The notes beneath the pieces were generated by a model that worked only from the letters and a program-made list of their open reading frames with translations, searched no databases and was not told where the DNA came from. A DNA stretch of 64,000 nt. Origin: Companilactobacillus zhongbaensis. Lineage in GTDB: Bacteria; Bacillota; Bacilli; Lactobacillales; Lactobacillaceae. Each line of letters opens with the position of its first letter. The stretch's first letter is position 1. Location: NCBI RefSeq assembly GCF_003946515.1, contig NZ_RHOM01000001.1, positions 1 to 64,000 of the forward strand, in the 5' to 3' direction. Both the position numbers and the translations under genes were made by a program. Shown in pieces: positions 1-10,103 of the stretch.

Positions 1-112
1 CTGTCCAGAAAGCTCTGGCTTATTCAGAATGCTTAAATTAATGAACCGCCGTATACGGACCCGTACGTACGGTGGTGTGAGAGGTCGGTAGCCTAGCTAC
101 CTCCTACTCGAT
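1..112 (+). mobile_element. 3' end of a group II intron (domains V and VI)
   Basis: The window opens inside a group II intron. Positions 45-76 fold into a 34-nt type domain V: 9 bp (45-53 with 68-76), a 2-nt CG bulge (66-67), then 4 bp (54-57 with 62-65) closed by the loop GACC. Positions 87-101 form a domain VI-like hairpin (ggtagc/gctacc) and the sequence ends CTACTCGAT near 112, a common end of bacterial group II introns. The reverse transcriptase ORF would lie left of the window. The exact 3' splice point is inferred from family endings. Confidence 0.8.
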
Positions 113-663
113 CGGCTGAGGGCTGTATCCCCGGGCCCCTCCGCCTAGGTAGGGCAATCCCCCCTTTGTTTAGTGGGGAAATAGGTGCCTTCCTATTTTT
201 ATGCGCAAGATTTGTTCTTTTTGAGCTCTTGGCTGCTTCTCGGTTCGCGGGACTAAAGCTCCGCTCATTTTGTTTCCTGGCGTACCTTTGGATTGCAATC
301 TTTTCCTTTTTTTCTTGTTGGATAAGATCAAATAATTCTTCTTCATTTCTTACTTTCGCTCTTGGCTTGCGTGCTCGATTCTCTCGCACCCTCGCCTTTG
401 TCGTCGGTTTATTCTGTTTCTTATTTATTGTTGTTTTATTTATTTCATTTCTTGCTCTTGTGTCGTTCCTCCACACTCGCTATGGCGGGACTAAAAAACG
501 GCGCTCCTGATTTTTCCGTTTTTGATCAGGGCGTCGTTTTTAATTTTTGAAGGTATGTAATTTTGTACTGTTTTTACAGTATTTTTGGTATTTTTAATTT
601 TTGAAGGTTTGATATTAATGACAGATTTGAAAGTTTGTTACGTTGGTTTGGTTCGTTGTTTTA
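113..663. other. Intergenic stretch, no confident gene
   Basis: This 550-bp stretch after the intron is strongly G+T-rich on the plus strand. It has open frames on both strands, but none has a convincing start with ribosome binding site. The minus-strand frame (93-476) encodes a Lys/Arg/Asn-rich sequence that runs into the intron end, which argues against a functional gene. The only clear element is the hairpin at 494-541. Confidence 0.5.
494..541. terminator. Bidirectional terminator-like hairpin
   Basis: An imperfect inverted repeat pairs cctgat (506-511) with atcagg (525-530), extends through gcgc/gcgt and cg/cg, and is flanked by A5 on the left and T5 on the right. It could stop transcripts from either direction. 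Confidence 0.6.
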
Positions 664-1482
664 TTAGTTTACTTTGAGGTCGACGTTTCCTAGTCCATTG
701 TCGAAGCTGGCACGCCATGTTCCTTTTTCTAGTGATGGTGGTAGGACGAATGTTCCTGACGATACTCTTTGATCCTTTAGTAGTTGTTTGCCTTGTTCGT
801 CTAGTTTATTGACTAGCCATTGCAAGGACTTCAATGGATTGCCGAGTACTTCGGATGATTTTCCTGATTTTAGATTTTCGTCGTTGTGGTAAAGGGTGGC
901 ACTGACGTTTTCTAGGGCCTTTACGTCTTGGAATTTGTTGGTGTCGAACTCTTCGCCGTAGACTACTAGGCCACTGACTGCTCCGTCTGACATTACCATG
1001 TATTTGGATAAGCTAGGGAACCAGTCTTTGAATCTTGAATCGGGTACTTCTAGGGCTGGGGCTACGGTTGTTTTGTTCATTAGGTCTTCTAATGTGTCGT
1101 TTGGTGAGAGGTCTTCTTTTGCTCTAAAACACATTTCTACTTCTACCAAAGGCTCCATTAAGTCGTCTAGGTTTACTGTAGCCGGAGCTTTTAAAAAACG
1201 GTCGCGCATTTCTGCTCCGTATAGGGGTTCTGTTGAGTCGAACATGTCTTGGGTTTCTTTGCTAGTTAGGGATACTTTGTAGCCGCCTACTTCGCCTGGT
1301 TTGAGTCTCGTGAATTCATCTTGGACGTTATAAGCTTCTTGTTCGTTGGTTGCGTTGTTGCTCCAATCTGATTCCGTTAAGGGTTCGCGGTTGTTTAGGG
1401 CTGTTGATAGGGCGTTTGCGAAGGCCTTTTGGTTATTTGTTAGTGTTGTTTGGTTTTCCTTTACGGTTGTATTTTGTGTCAT
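664..1482 (-). CDS. 2-keto-4-pentenoate hydratase-like protein (FAH/MhpD fold)
   Basis: A 272-residue protein of the fumarylacetoacetate hydrolase / MhpD hydratase family, expected to act on 2-oxo acids in the cytoplasm. The family signature is visible around residues 110-150: EPLVEVEMCF (metal-ligand Glu region), then PALEVPDSRF. I chose the ATG at 1482 because it follows GGAGG at a normal distance; the longer frame starts inside the ribosome binding site. It is preceded by a T-box leader, so expression should respond to an uncharged tRNA, which is unusual for a catabolic-type hydratase and suggests a link to amino acid supply. Substrate unknown. Its codon third positions are mostly A/C, in line with the G+T-rich plus strand of this region. 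Confidence 0.75.
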   Translation of the reverse strand: MTQNTTVKENQTTLTNNQKAFANALSTALNNREPLTESDWSNNATNEQEAYNVQDEFTRLKPGEVGGYKVSLTSKETQDMFDSTEPLYGAEMRDRFLKAPATVNLDDLMEPLVEVEMCFRAKEDLSPNDTLEDLMNKTTVAPALEVPDSRFKDWFPSLSKYMVMSDGAVSGLVVYGEEFDTNKFQDVKALENVSATLYHNDENLKSGKSSEVLGNPLKSLQWLVNKLDEQGKQLLKDQRVSSGTFVLPPSLEKGTWRASFDNGLGNVDLKVN

Positions 1483-1570
1483 GAGTGATTCCTCCATAGA
1501 ATTTATTTTTATTTAGATTTTTAATCTGAATCTGACTGTCGTTTTTAATGCCACTAATGTTGCTTTCCAT
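1433..1570 (-). CDS. Possible 45-residue leader ORF overlapping the hydratase start
   Basis: Downstream of the T-box terminator, an AGAGGTGG sequence (complement of 1577-1584) lies 6 nt before an ATG at 1570. The frame runs 45 codons to a TAA at 1433 and overlaps the hydratase start (1482) in another frame. It resembles no family I know. It may be translationally coupled to the hydratase or may be chance. Confidence 0.25.
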   Translation of the reverse strand: MESNISGIKNDSQIQIKNLNKNKFYGGITHDTKYNRKGKPNNTNK

Positions 1571-1608
1571 AGGGAACCACCTCTTTTTGTTTTGATTTTT
1601 TAATTTAA

Positions 1609-1896
1609 TAAAAAAACGCCCAATGATGACTATAGAGTCATCAAAGGACGTTTTCGCGTGTTACCACCTTTTATTTATAGCATTATTGCTAATGCTACCT
1701 TAAACAAACTGCAAGCAATTTGTCGGCACTGTAATGGGTGCAACCAGCGACTTCTACTTGAGACAACTCTTTTGAATCGCAACTGGCAGGGGATTGAGTT
1801 CGGTGTCTTGTTATTGCCTCGCATCGACCGGCAACTTTCTGAAACAGTTCGACCAACTCGTTTCCTGCTGAACGTTTTTTATTAAATTAATGATTG
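1609..1896 (-). promoter_or_regulatory. T-box riboswitch leader with terminator
   Basis: Read on the minus strand, the leader contains a stem I whose apical part pairs ttgcc with ggcaa and whose base pairs gcagg with cctgc. It continues with the T-box-like sequence AAGGTGGTAACACGCG (complement of 1655-1670) and a strong terminator (complement of about 1611-1653: aacgtcc/gggcgtt and tgatgac/gtcatca, then T7). Uncharged tRNA is expected to bind the specifier loop and the T-box and prevent termination. The codon cannot be fixed by eye: CUC (Leu) or AUC (Ile) both lie in the right place on the 3' side of stem I. Confidence 0.8.
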
Positions 1897-1901
1897 CTTG
1901 T

Positions 1902-1930
1902 AATTTAGTCCTATTTTGGAATGTTGTCAA
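1902..1930 (-). promoter_or_regulatory. Promoter of the T-box leader
   Basis: On the minus strand TTGACA (complement of 1925-1930) is 17 nt upstream of TAAATT (complement of 1902-1907), placing the transcript start near 1895, just before T-box stem I. Confidence 0.6.
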
Positions 1931-2049
1931 GGATTAAATTAAAAAAATATTAGAAAATCTAATCTAATGTCATGAGTTATTTTCTGGCTATTAGTAGTAA
2001 AAAAAGCTAGAATTTTGTTAATATAAATTTTTTGTAATGGGGTGACATA

Positions 2050-2697
2050 TTGGATAATGTGTTGGAAATTAAGCATTTAAATTATTCGGTAGAAGGTCAA
2101 GATATTTTAAAAGATATTAACTTGGATATTCCTCGAGGAACTTATTTAACTTTTCAAGGTCCATCAGGATCTGGTAAGAGCACCTTGATGCGCATTATTG
2201 CTTCGATGATCAATGCTACTTCTGGGGAAGTGTTGTTCAATGGTAAGCATTTGAGTGACTATGAACCGACGCTTTATCGGCAAAAAGTTTCTTATGCGTT
2301 TCAACAGCCAACTTTGTTTGGTAAGACAGTCAAGGACAATTTGGAATTTCCCTTTTTAGTCCGCGATAAGGAGTTTGACCAAAAATTAGTGACTAGTTAT
2401 TTAGAGATGGTCAACTTAAATGAGTCATATATCGATAAGAGCGTTAATGACGTATCCGGTGGTGAAAAGCAGCGGATCGCTTTGTTGCGTAATTTGATTT
2501 TTCCACCAGAAGTATTGATCACTGACGAGGTCACAACGGGGTTAGATACTGACAACAAAGTTATCGTGCACGATTTGATCGACCGTTTTAACGAGAAACG
2601 TGGCGTTACGGTTTTACGAGTCACACACGATGAATCAGAAATTGCTGCAGCAAGTCACAAAGTTACGATTGAAAGTGGGGAGATCAAAGATGTCTGA
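2050..2697 (+). CDS. fetA: ABC transporter ATP-binding protein, FetA-like
   Basis: A 215-residue ABC ATPase: Walker A GPSGSGKST near residue 36, Q-loop region AFQQPTLF, signature VSGGEKQRIAL, Walker B VLITDEVT, and the H-loop in RVTHDESE. The start is TTG at 2050 behind a GGGGTG box. It overlaps the next gene, a UPF0014-family membrane protein, so the pair matches the FetA-FetB (YbbL-YbbM) system, linked in Escherichia coli to iron export and peroxide tolerance. Its substrate here is inferred from that pairing only. No regulator or metal box is evident upstream. Confidence 0.85.
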   Translation: MDNVLEIKHLNYSVEGQDILKDINLDIPRGTYLTFQGPSGSGKSTLMRIIASMINATSGEVLFNGKHLSDYEPTLYRQKVSYAFQQPTLFGKTVKDNLEFPFLVRDKEFDQKLVTSYLEMVNLNESYIDKSVNDVSGGEKQRIALLRNLIFPPEVLITDEVTTGLDTDNKVIVHDLIDRFNEKRGVTVLRVTHDESEIAAASHKVTIESGEIKDV

Positions 2698-3463
2698 TTT
2701 AACAGTTTCGAATACGACTTTAGCCTTAGGATTTGTCTTAGTATTGATTGCCTTAGGTGTCGGCTATAAGGAAAAATTACATTTCAATAAAGATATTATT
2801 ATCGGTGTCATCCGGGCAATCATTCAATTGTCGATTGTAGGGTACATCTTAAAATTTGTTATTAAGGCTGATGACATCTGGCTGACTTTAGCTTGTTTTG
2901 CCATTATCGTCATTAATGCCGGTTGGAATGCTGGTAAACGTGGTCAAGGGATTCCGAAGGCCATTCCGATCTCACTTTTTGCCATTGCTATCGATACAGT
3001 TTTGACCGTGACTATTTTAGTAGTGACTGGTTCGATCAAGTTTATTCCAGCACAAATCGTGCCATTTACCGGAATGGTCGCAAGTAATATCATGGTCGCC
3101 ATTGGTTTGTGTTACCGCAATATGAAAACAACTTTTGCCGACCGTCATCAACAAGTTTTAGAAAAATTGGCTTTGGGAGCTGATATTAAGATGGCTTCCT
3201 CTGACATTTTGCGTGAAAGTATCAAGAGCGGTGTTCAACCAACAGTCGATTCAATCAAGACGATGGGGCTAGTTAGTCTGCCTGGTATGATGTCAGGTTT
3301 GATTTTTGCTGGGGTCGATCCAGTTAAAGCAATTAAATACCAAATTATGATTTGTTTTATGCTTTTAGGAAGTACTAGTTTGGGCTCGATTATCGCTTGC
3401 TATCTAGCTTACAAGCAGTTTTACAATGAGCAAAAACAACTTAATGATGAACTATTTTCATAA
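2690..3463 (+). CDS. fetB: UPF0014 membrane permease, FetB-like
   Basis: A 257-residue integral membrane protein with about seven hydrophobic segments and the UPF0014 layout, including the loop IVPFTGMVASNIMVAIGL and a C-terminal region with SLPGMMSGLIFAG. It should form the membrane part of the transporter with the preceding ATPase; the genes overlap by 8 nt (ATGTCTGA), implying translational coupling. A terminator follows at once, so this is a two-gene operon. Family assignment is firm; the iron-export role is carried over from E. coli FetAB and is not shown by this sequence. Confidence 0.85.
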   Translation: MSDLTVSNTTLALGFVLVLIALGVGYKEKLHFNKDIIIGVIRAIIQLSIVGYILKFVIKADDIWLTLACFAIIVINAGWNAGKRGQGIPKAIPISLFAIAIDTVLTVTILVVTGSIKFIPAQIVPFTGMVASNIMVAIGLCYRNMKTTFADRHQQVLEKLALGADIKMASSDILRESIKSGVQPTVDSIKTMGLVSLPGMMSGLIFAGVDPVKAIKYQIMICFMLLGSTSLGSIIACYLAYKQFYNEQKQLNDELFS

Positions 3464-3474
3464 GATTACGAAAA

Positions 3475-3502
3475 ATAGCCTACTATGTGGGCTGTTTTTT
3501 TT
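3475..3502 (+). terminator. Terminator after fetAB
   Basis: AGCCTAC (3477-3483) pairs with GTGGGCT (3487-3493), followed by a run of T. Confidence 0.75.
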
Positions 3503-3534
3503 ATATAATTGTCCTTAATAGGATGTGATGTAAT

Positions 3535-4455
3535 GTGAAGTTAGCAGTCATTGAAATTGGATCTAACTCCATTAGAACATCAGTTTATCGCTCTTCAAAA
3601 AAGAATCGATTCAAAACACTTGACCGTTGGCGTGAACCCGTCAGATTAGGTAAATCGATCGCTCAAAGTCGACTTTTGACAAATGAACAAATAGAAGAAA
3701 CAATTGATGTTCTAAAAGAATTTCAAAATAGAATTGAAAAATTTGAAGTAGATCGAATTAGTTTGATTGCTACTGCAGCTGTTCGACTAGCCAAGAATCA
3801 ATCACAATTGATCTTTGCAGTCTTGAAAGAAACGGGCCTCAGACTTGAGGTCATCGATGAAAAAGAAGAAGCATACTACGATTACGTGGCGGTCCGCAAC
3901 ACCATGCGCATCAAAGATGCTTTAATTGTCGACGTTGGTGGCGGTAGTAGTGAAATCAGTCTCGCAAAGAAGGGACGTTTAAAGCAAGGACTCAGTATCC
4001 CGATCGGAGCCATTTCGATCTCGGATGTTTATTTAACGAGTGATCCCATTAAAGAAAGTGAGATCGCCAAAGCGCGTAAGGCAATCAACGAGCATCTAGA
4101 TAGTTTGACCTGGATGAAGACACCGGCTACTTTTGTTGGGCTCGGTGGCACGATGAGAGCTTTAGCAAGTATTTTGAATCGCGAAGGAAAACGGAAGAAG
4201 ACGCTCCACAACTCAGTGATCTCTTGTGAACAAGTCGATCAATTATTCGAACGCCTTTTACACGTTAATAACGAAGAAAGAAGTCAGATCAGAGAGCTCA
4301 GTGATGGCCGATATGAAGTCATTCTCGGTGGTATCTTGATCTTGTCAGAAATCATCAAAAAAACCCCCTCTAAAGAAATCCGTTTTTCGAATTTCGGTGT
4401 TAGAGAAGGTTATGTCTTTAATTACTTTTATAAAGCAGCCAGAAATAAGGATTAG
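3535..4455 (+). CDS. Ppx/GppA family phosphatase
   Basis: A 306-residue single-module member of the exopolyphosphatase / guanosine pentaphosphatase family (ASKHA fold). Nucleotide-binding signatures are visible at the N-terminus (EIGSNSIRTSVYR) and mid-protein (IVDVGGGSSEIS), with FVGLGGTMRALA as the adenosine motif. At this length it lacks the C-terminal HD-like domain of long Ppx enzymes, so whether it acts on polyphosphate or pppGpp is open. The start is GTG at 3535. The gene ends against the convergent PEBP gene, with 4 nt of overlap between the two coding regions. Confidence 0.85.
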   Translation: MKLAVIEIGSNSIRTSVYRSSKKNRFKTLDRWREPVRLGKSIAQSRLLTNEQIEETIDVLKEFQNRIEKFEVDRISLIATAAVRLAKNQSQLIFAVLKETGLRLEVIDEKEEAYYDYVAVRNTMRIKDALIVDVGGGSSEISLAKKGRLKQGLSIPIGAISISDVYLTSDPIKESEIAKARKAINEHLDSLTWMKTPATFVGLGGTMRALASILNREGKRKKTLHNSVISCEQVDQLFERLLHVNNEERSQIRELSDGRYEVILGGILILSEIIKKTPSKEIRFSNFGVREGYVFNYFYKAARNKD

Positions 4456-4961
4456 GCCCGGCTTGGGATGATCATCTTAGCTTGATCTAAGATGTGACCG
4501 CTCATTTTATGGAGCAGTTCATTCATCCAAAAGCCTTCCTGAATGTCGAGGACTGTGTCCAAAGCGTAAGCTTTGATGACATAGTCGTGCGTTTTATCAG
4601 GTGGGTAAGGACCATTATATCCGACCATCAAGTCGGGATCGTTGTTGTCAAGCAAGGGACTAGCAGAACTGTTTTTTCCTTGAACGACAGCACCTGTGTC
4701 TACACGACTGAAGTTTTCTGGTAGACTTAATTGTGAAACGGGAATGTTAGCTGCTGTCCAGTGGATCCATTCGAAACCACAAACAGGGATCGAATCGGGA
4801 TCAGTAAAGGTAAAAGCTAACGACTTAGTACCGTCAGGAATTTCTGAAAATTCAACAGGGAAACTAATTATTGGTTTCCCGTTTTTAATTTGATCACCTG
4901 TGGCGTATTTACCATACTTGTCAGGCAATGATCCATTGGTAAGTGATACGTTAATTTTCAT
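4452..4961 (-). CDS. YbhB/YbcL-type PEBP (Raf kinase inhibitor-like) protein
   Basis: A 169-residue phosphatidylethanolamine-binding-protein-like protein. The ligand-pocket motifs are present: TDPDSIP with FEWIHW, and the GYNGPYPP loop followed by HDYVIKAYALD. The ATG at 4961 follows AAAGGAG. Bacterial members are cytosolic and their ligand is mostly unknown, so I give no reaction. It stands alone on the minus strand, convergent with the Ppx/GppA gene and divergent from the HExxH gene. Confidence 0.85.
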   Translation of the reverse strand: MKINVSLTNGSLPDKYGKYATGDQIKNGKPIISFPVEFSEIPDGTKSLAFTFTDPDSIPVCGFEWIHWTAANIPVSQLSLPENFSRVDTGAVVQGKNSSASPLLDNNDPDLMVGYNGPYPPDKTHDYVIKAYALDTVLDIQEGFWMNELLHKMSGHILDQAKMIIPSRA

Positions 4962-4999
4962 AGGGATCTCCTTTGTAAATAGATTTGAGAGGTAATAAA

Positions 5000-5956
5000 A
5001 TGGAACGAATAAATATTGATGATTTATCTGACAATATTGTAAAACAAATTAAACAAATAGAGCAAACTAGTAACAAAAAAGTCGAAGTATACAGTGACTT
5101 TGAAGATCAAAGTATTTTAACTTTGGATCAAGCTAGTCATACGACTGATGACACGACGATCAAAGTAGAGATCACCAATGAAAAGTTTGCTAGTTTCGTG
5201 TTATTGCACGAACTCTACCACATTCAATTAGAATTATCAGATCAACCAAAGATCTATACTGCCGTTACTAGCGGTCAAAATGATGTTGACGGTCGGATCC
5301 TTTCGACGGCTAACTCAATCTTTGAGACGTTGGAACATTCATTGATCATTGAGAAGCAATTGGACGATGGCAGTTTTGATGCTGAAACTAAAGAAGCATA
5401 CTTAGCGGGGATCGAAAAGACGTTGAATCCTAATGTTCAGATCGATGCTGCTAATATGACTTTTTTCCGTGCCTTGATTTTGTTTGATGCCGTTATTTTT
5501 GGCAAAAAACGGGGCGATGCCGAATGGAAGCGTAACTATACTGATGCTTTCAAGTTCGTGGATAAAGCCGTTAATATTGCTGATAAAAATGATTTAACAG
5601 TGCCATTTGAATTTAGACGAGCACTGGTTAATATTTTGGATGCTTACAATGATCTGATCATTTCTAATGGCTATGAAAGCATGAACTACCACGAATATTT
5701 ATCGATCACACCAGTCGTTTCGAAACACCAGTTACGTCTGAGCTTGAACCAAGTTTATCAGATCAAGCATTCAGTATTTAAGATGCGTGACACTCGCGAA
5801 GATGCTTTTCCATTGCTCGCTATTAATGATGGACAAAGCGTTGCTGCATTAGGATTTGACGTCAACAAGGTCAACCCTGAGTTTTATAAAGAGTTTTACC
5901 GACAATCAGTGGAAGAGACCTTTGAAGCCAACAATATCGATTATGTAATTAGATAG
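5000..5956 (+). CDS. Conserved protein with an HExxH metalloprotease-like motif
   Basis: A 318-residue cytoplasmic protein without a signal peptide. Residues 70-74 read HELYH inside FVLLHELYHIQLEL, the zinc-binding HExxH helix of metallopeptidases, with acidic residues further on (FETLEHSLIIEKQ) that could supply a third ligand. Similar lactobacillus proteins are, as far as I recall, labelled IpaB/EvcA family; that label is from memory. The ATG at 5000 follows GAGAGG; the upstream in-frame start lies before this site. It lies 12 bp before the sirtuin start, so the two are probably co-transcribed. No substrate can be named. Confidence 0.6.
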   Translation: MERINIDDLSDNIVKQIKQIEQTSNKKVEVYSDFEDQSILTLDQASHTTDDTTIKVEITNEKFASFVLLHELYHIQLELSDQPKIYTAVTSGQNDVDGRILSTANSIFETLEHSLIIEKQLDDGSFDAETKEAYLAGIEKTLNPNVQIDAANMTFFRALILFDAVIFGKKRGDAEWKRNYTDAFKFVDKAVNIADKNDLTVPFEFRRALVNILDAYNDLIISNGYESMNYHEYLSITPVVSKHQLRLSLNQVYQIKHSVFKMRDTREDAFPLLAINDGQSVAALGFDVNKVNPEFYKEFYRQSVEETFEANNIDYVIR

Positions 5957-5968
5957 GGGATGGATTTC

Positions 5969-6682
5969 ATGACAGAGAAGATTGAAGAATTAAAGGAACT
6001 AATTGACAAGGCACACCATATCGCCTTTTTGACAGGGGCAGGTGTTTCGACACCATCAGGTATTCCGGATTATCGTTCGAAGAATGGTTTATATAAGAAA
6101 GAAAAGTACGATTTTCCTCCAGAATACATGTTGAGCCACGACAATTTGATCAAGCACCCAGATATTTTTCATGAGTTTGTCGTTGAAAACATGTACTTCC
6201 CAGAGGCTGAACCTAACGTCATCCACAAGAAGATGGCAGAGATCAGTAATAAAAAAGGCGTTATTGTGACGCAAAATGTTGATAAATTGCACACTAAAGC
6301 CGGAGCTAAACATGTGGTTGAGTTCCACGGCAATTTATATGACAATATTCACTGCTTGAAGTGTGGCAAGGAGTTTGATTACAAACGATACATTAAAGAT
6401 TATCGTCATCACGAAGACGATGGGATCATTCGTCCTGGTACAACAGTACTTTACGGCGAGGGTATCGATCCTAATAACTTACAAAATGCTATCATGGCAG
6501 TTTCTGAGGCAGACTTGATCGTCGTTGTCGGAACTAGTTTTAAGGTCTATCCATTTGCAGGACTACTTGAATACAGAAGTCCTAGTGCTAAATTAGTCGC
6601 TATTAATAAGGAAAATCTCGGTTTAGATTCTTCCGTTTTAGCAATCACTGATGATGCCGCAAATGTTTTCGACCAACTATAA
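5969..6682 (+). CDS. Sir2-family NAD-dependent deacylase
   Basis: A 237-residue sirtuin that should remove acyl groups from lysines using NAD. Motifs in order: GAGVSTPSGIPDYRS (NAD binding), TQNVDKLHTKAG, catalytic His in VVEFHGNL, and VVGTSFKVYPFAGL. The zinc site is odd: the first Cys pair is present (CLKCG) but where the second pair belongs the protein reads HHEDDGIIRPG, with no Cys. The substrate strand reads RPGTTVLYGEG rather than RPDVVWFGE. I prefer the ATG at 5969, correctly spaced from AGGGGATGG, to the one at 5960. It follows the HExxH gene closely. Confidence 0.85.
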   Translation: MTEKIEELKELIDKAHHIAFLTGAGVSTPSGIPDYRSKNGLYKKEKYDFPPEYMLSHDNLIKHPDIFHEFVVENMYFPEAEPNVIHKKMAEISNKKGVIVTQNVDKLHTKAGAKHVVEFHGNLYDNIHCLKCGKEFDYKRYIKDYRHHEDDGIIRPGTTVLYGEGIDPNNLQNAIMAVSEADLIVVVGTSFKVYPFAGLLEYRSPSAKLVAINKENLGLDSSVLAITDDAANVFDQL

Positions 6683-6725
6683 TAAATAGCTTTAAAAATG
6701 ATATAATTGAAATCAATTTGATTAA

Positions 6726-8761
<2,036 letters not shown>

Positions 8762-8762
<1 letters not shown>

Positions 8763-9526
8763 TGAAAATTTTTGATTCACACACACATTTAAACGATGAA
8801 GCTTTCCAAGGTCAGACGAAAGAGTACATTGCTAACGCTAAAGAACTCGACGTTGACGAAATGGCCATCATTGGTTCCAACGAAGAATTCAACATCGAAG
8901 CGATCCGTCTAGCTCAAAACTTTGAACCACTGCATGCCGTAGTCGGTTGGCATCCAGAATTTGCCAAAGAGTACAACGAAGAGCAATTAGTCAATCAGAT
9001 CAAATTGCCCGAAGTAGTAGCTATTGGCGAGATCGGCTTAGACTATCACTGGGAAGAAGATCCAGCTCCAGAGATTCAAAAAGCTACCTTGATCAAGCAG
9101 TTGGATGTTGCTCAACAATACGACATGCCAGTATCGATCCACTGTCGTGATGCCTTTGACGACATGTATCAGATCTTAAAAGACCACGACATGTCCAAGA
9201 GTGGCATCATCATGCACAGTTTCAATGGCGACATTAACTGGTTGAACAAATTTTTAGACTTAGGTTTGCAAATTTCTTATAGTGGAGTAGTATCATTTAA
9301 AAATGCTCCGGAAGTTCATGAATCGGCGATCAATACACCACTCGATCGCCTGCTCGTTGAAACTGATGCGCCATATTTAACACCAGAACCTTATCGTGGA
9401 CATCAAAACCAACCAGCCTACACGAGATATGTCGTTGATGCGATTGCTAAGCTCAAAGACATCTCGCCAGATGAAGTTGCGGAACATACTTTTAATAACG
9501 CGAGAAAAGTGTACAAACTAAATTAA
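8762..9526 (+). CDS. tatD: TatD-family metal-dependent hydrolase / DNase
   Basis: A 254-residue TIM-barrel hydrolase of the TatD (YabD) family, a metal-dependent 3'-5' exonuclease type. Metal ligands are visible: the N-terminal HxH in FDSHTHLND, Glu in IGEIGLDYHW, His in SIHCRDAF and IIMHSFNG, and the late Asp in VETDAPYL. The start overlaps the metG stop by one base, showing tight translational coupling. The family has been tied to DNA repair and RNA 3' processing; which applies here is not visible. Confidence 0.95.
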
Positions 9527-9527
9527 T

Positions 9528-10103
9528 ATGAAGAAAATACAAGAAATAATCGTAGTCGAAGGAAAATCAGACACGAGCCGTTTACGCGACTGTCTAGGGG
9601 ATGTCGATACGATTGAAACTAATGGCTCGGCGTTGAGTGAAGAGACGAAAGATCGTATCAAAGTGGCTCAAGAAAAACGCGGAGTCATTATTTTTACTGA
9701 CCCAGATTTCAATGGCAACAGACTTCGGACCATCATCCAACAAGTCGTCCCAAACGCCAAACAAGCTTTTTTACCTAGGGCTCAAGCAGTTCCGAAGAAA
9801 AGCGACGGCAGCTTAGGAATCGAACACGCCAGTGATGCTGACATTAAAAAAGCACTCGAGTCAGTATATTCAATGAACGACATCAACTTTCAAAAGTATG
9901 ACCAAGGCGACATGGTCGATTTGAAATTGATCGGCGACGTCGACTCAAAGATCCGTCGAGAGTACGTCGGCCAACAGTTGAAAATAGGCTATACTAATGC
10001 AAAACAATTTTTGAACCGTTTGAATATGTTTCAAATTGATCCCTTAGTATTACGTCAAGTTGTAAATAATTTTGATAAAGGAAAATCCCATGACACAAAA
10101 TAG
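9528..10103 (+). CDS. rnmV: Ribonuclease M5 (5S rRNA maturase)
   Basis: A 191-residue TOPRIM-domain nuclease that trims the 5S rRNA precursor in Gram-positive bacteria. The TOPRIM signatures are present: IIVVEGKSDTSRL with the catalytic Glu, and IIFTDPDFNGNRLR with the acidic pair. A basic C-terminal region follows. It starts 1 bp after tatD and overlaps rsmA by 14 nt. The placement between tatD and rsmA is the standard Bacillota order. Confidence 0.95.
   Translation: MKKIQEIIVVEGKSDTSRLRDCLGDVDTIETNGSALSEETKDRIKVAQEKRGVIIFTDPDFNGNRLRTIIQQVVPNAKQAFLPRAQAVPKKSDGSLGIEHASDADIKKALESVYSMNDINFQKYDQGDMVDLKLIGDVDSKIRREYVGQQLKIGYTNAKQFLNRLNMFQIDPLVLRQVVNNFDKGKSHDTK

Noticed and set aside
93-476. 127-residue basic minus-strand frame
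   Set aside because: Runs into the group II intron end, starts only at a GTG, and its Asn/Lys/Arg-rich content is what a G+T-rich opposite strand would give. A gene fragment cannot be fully excluded.
166-510. 114-residue hydrophobic plus-strand frame
   Set aside because: Low-complexity Phe/Leu-rich translation of a T-rich strand, no ribosome binding site, ends at a terminator-like hairpin.
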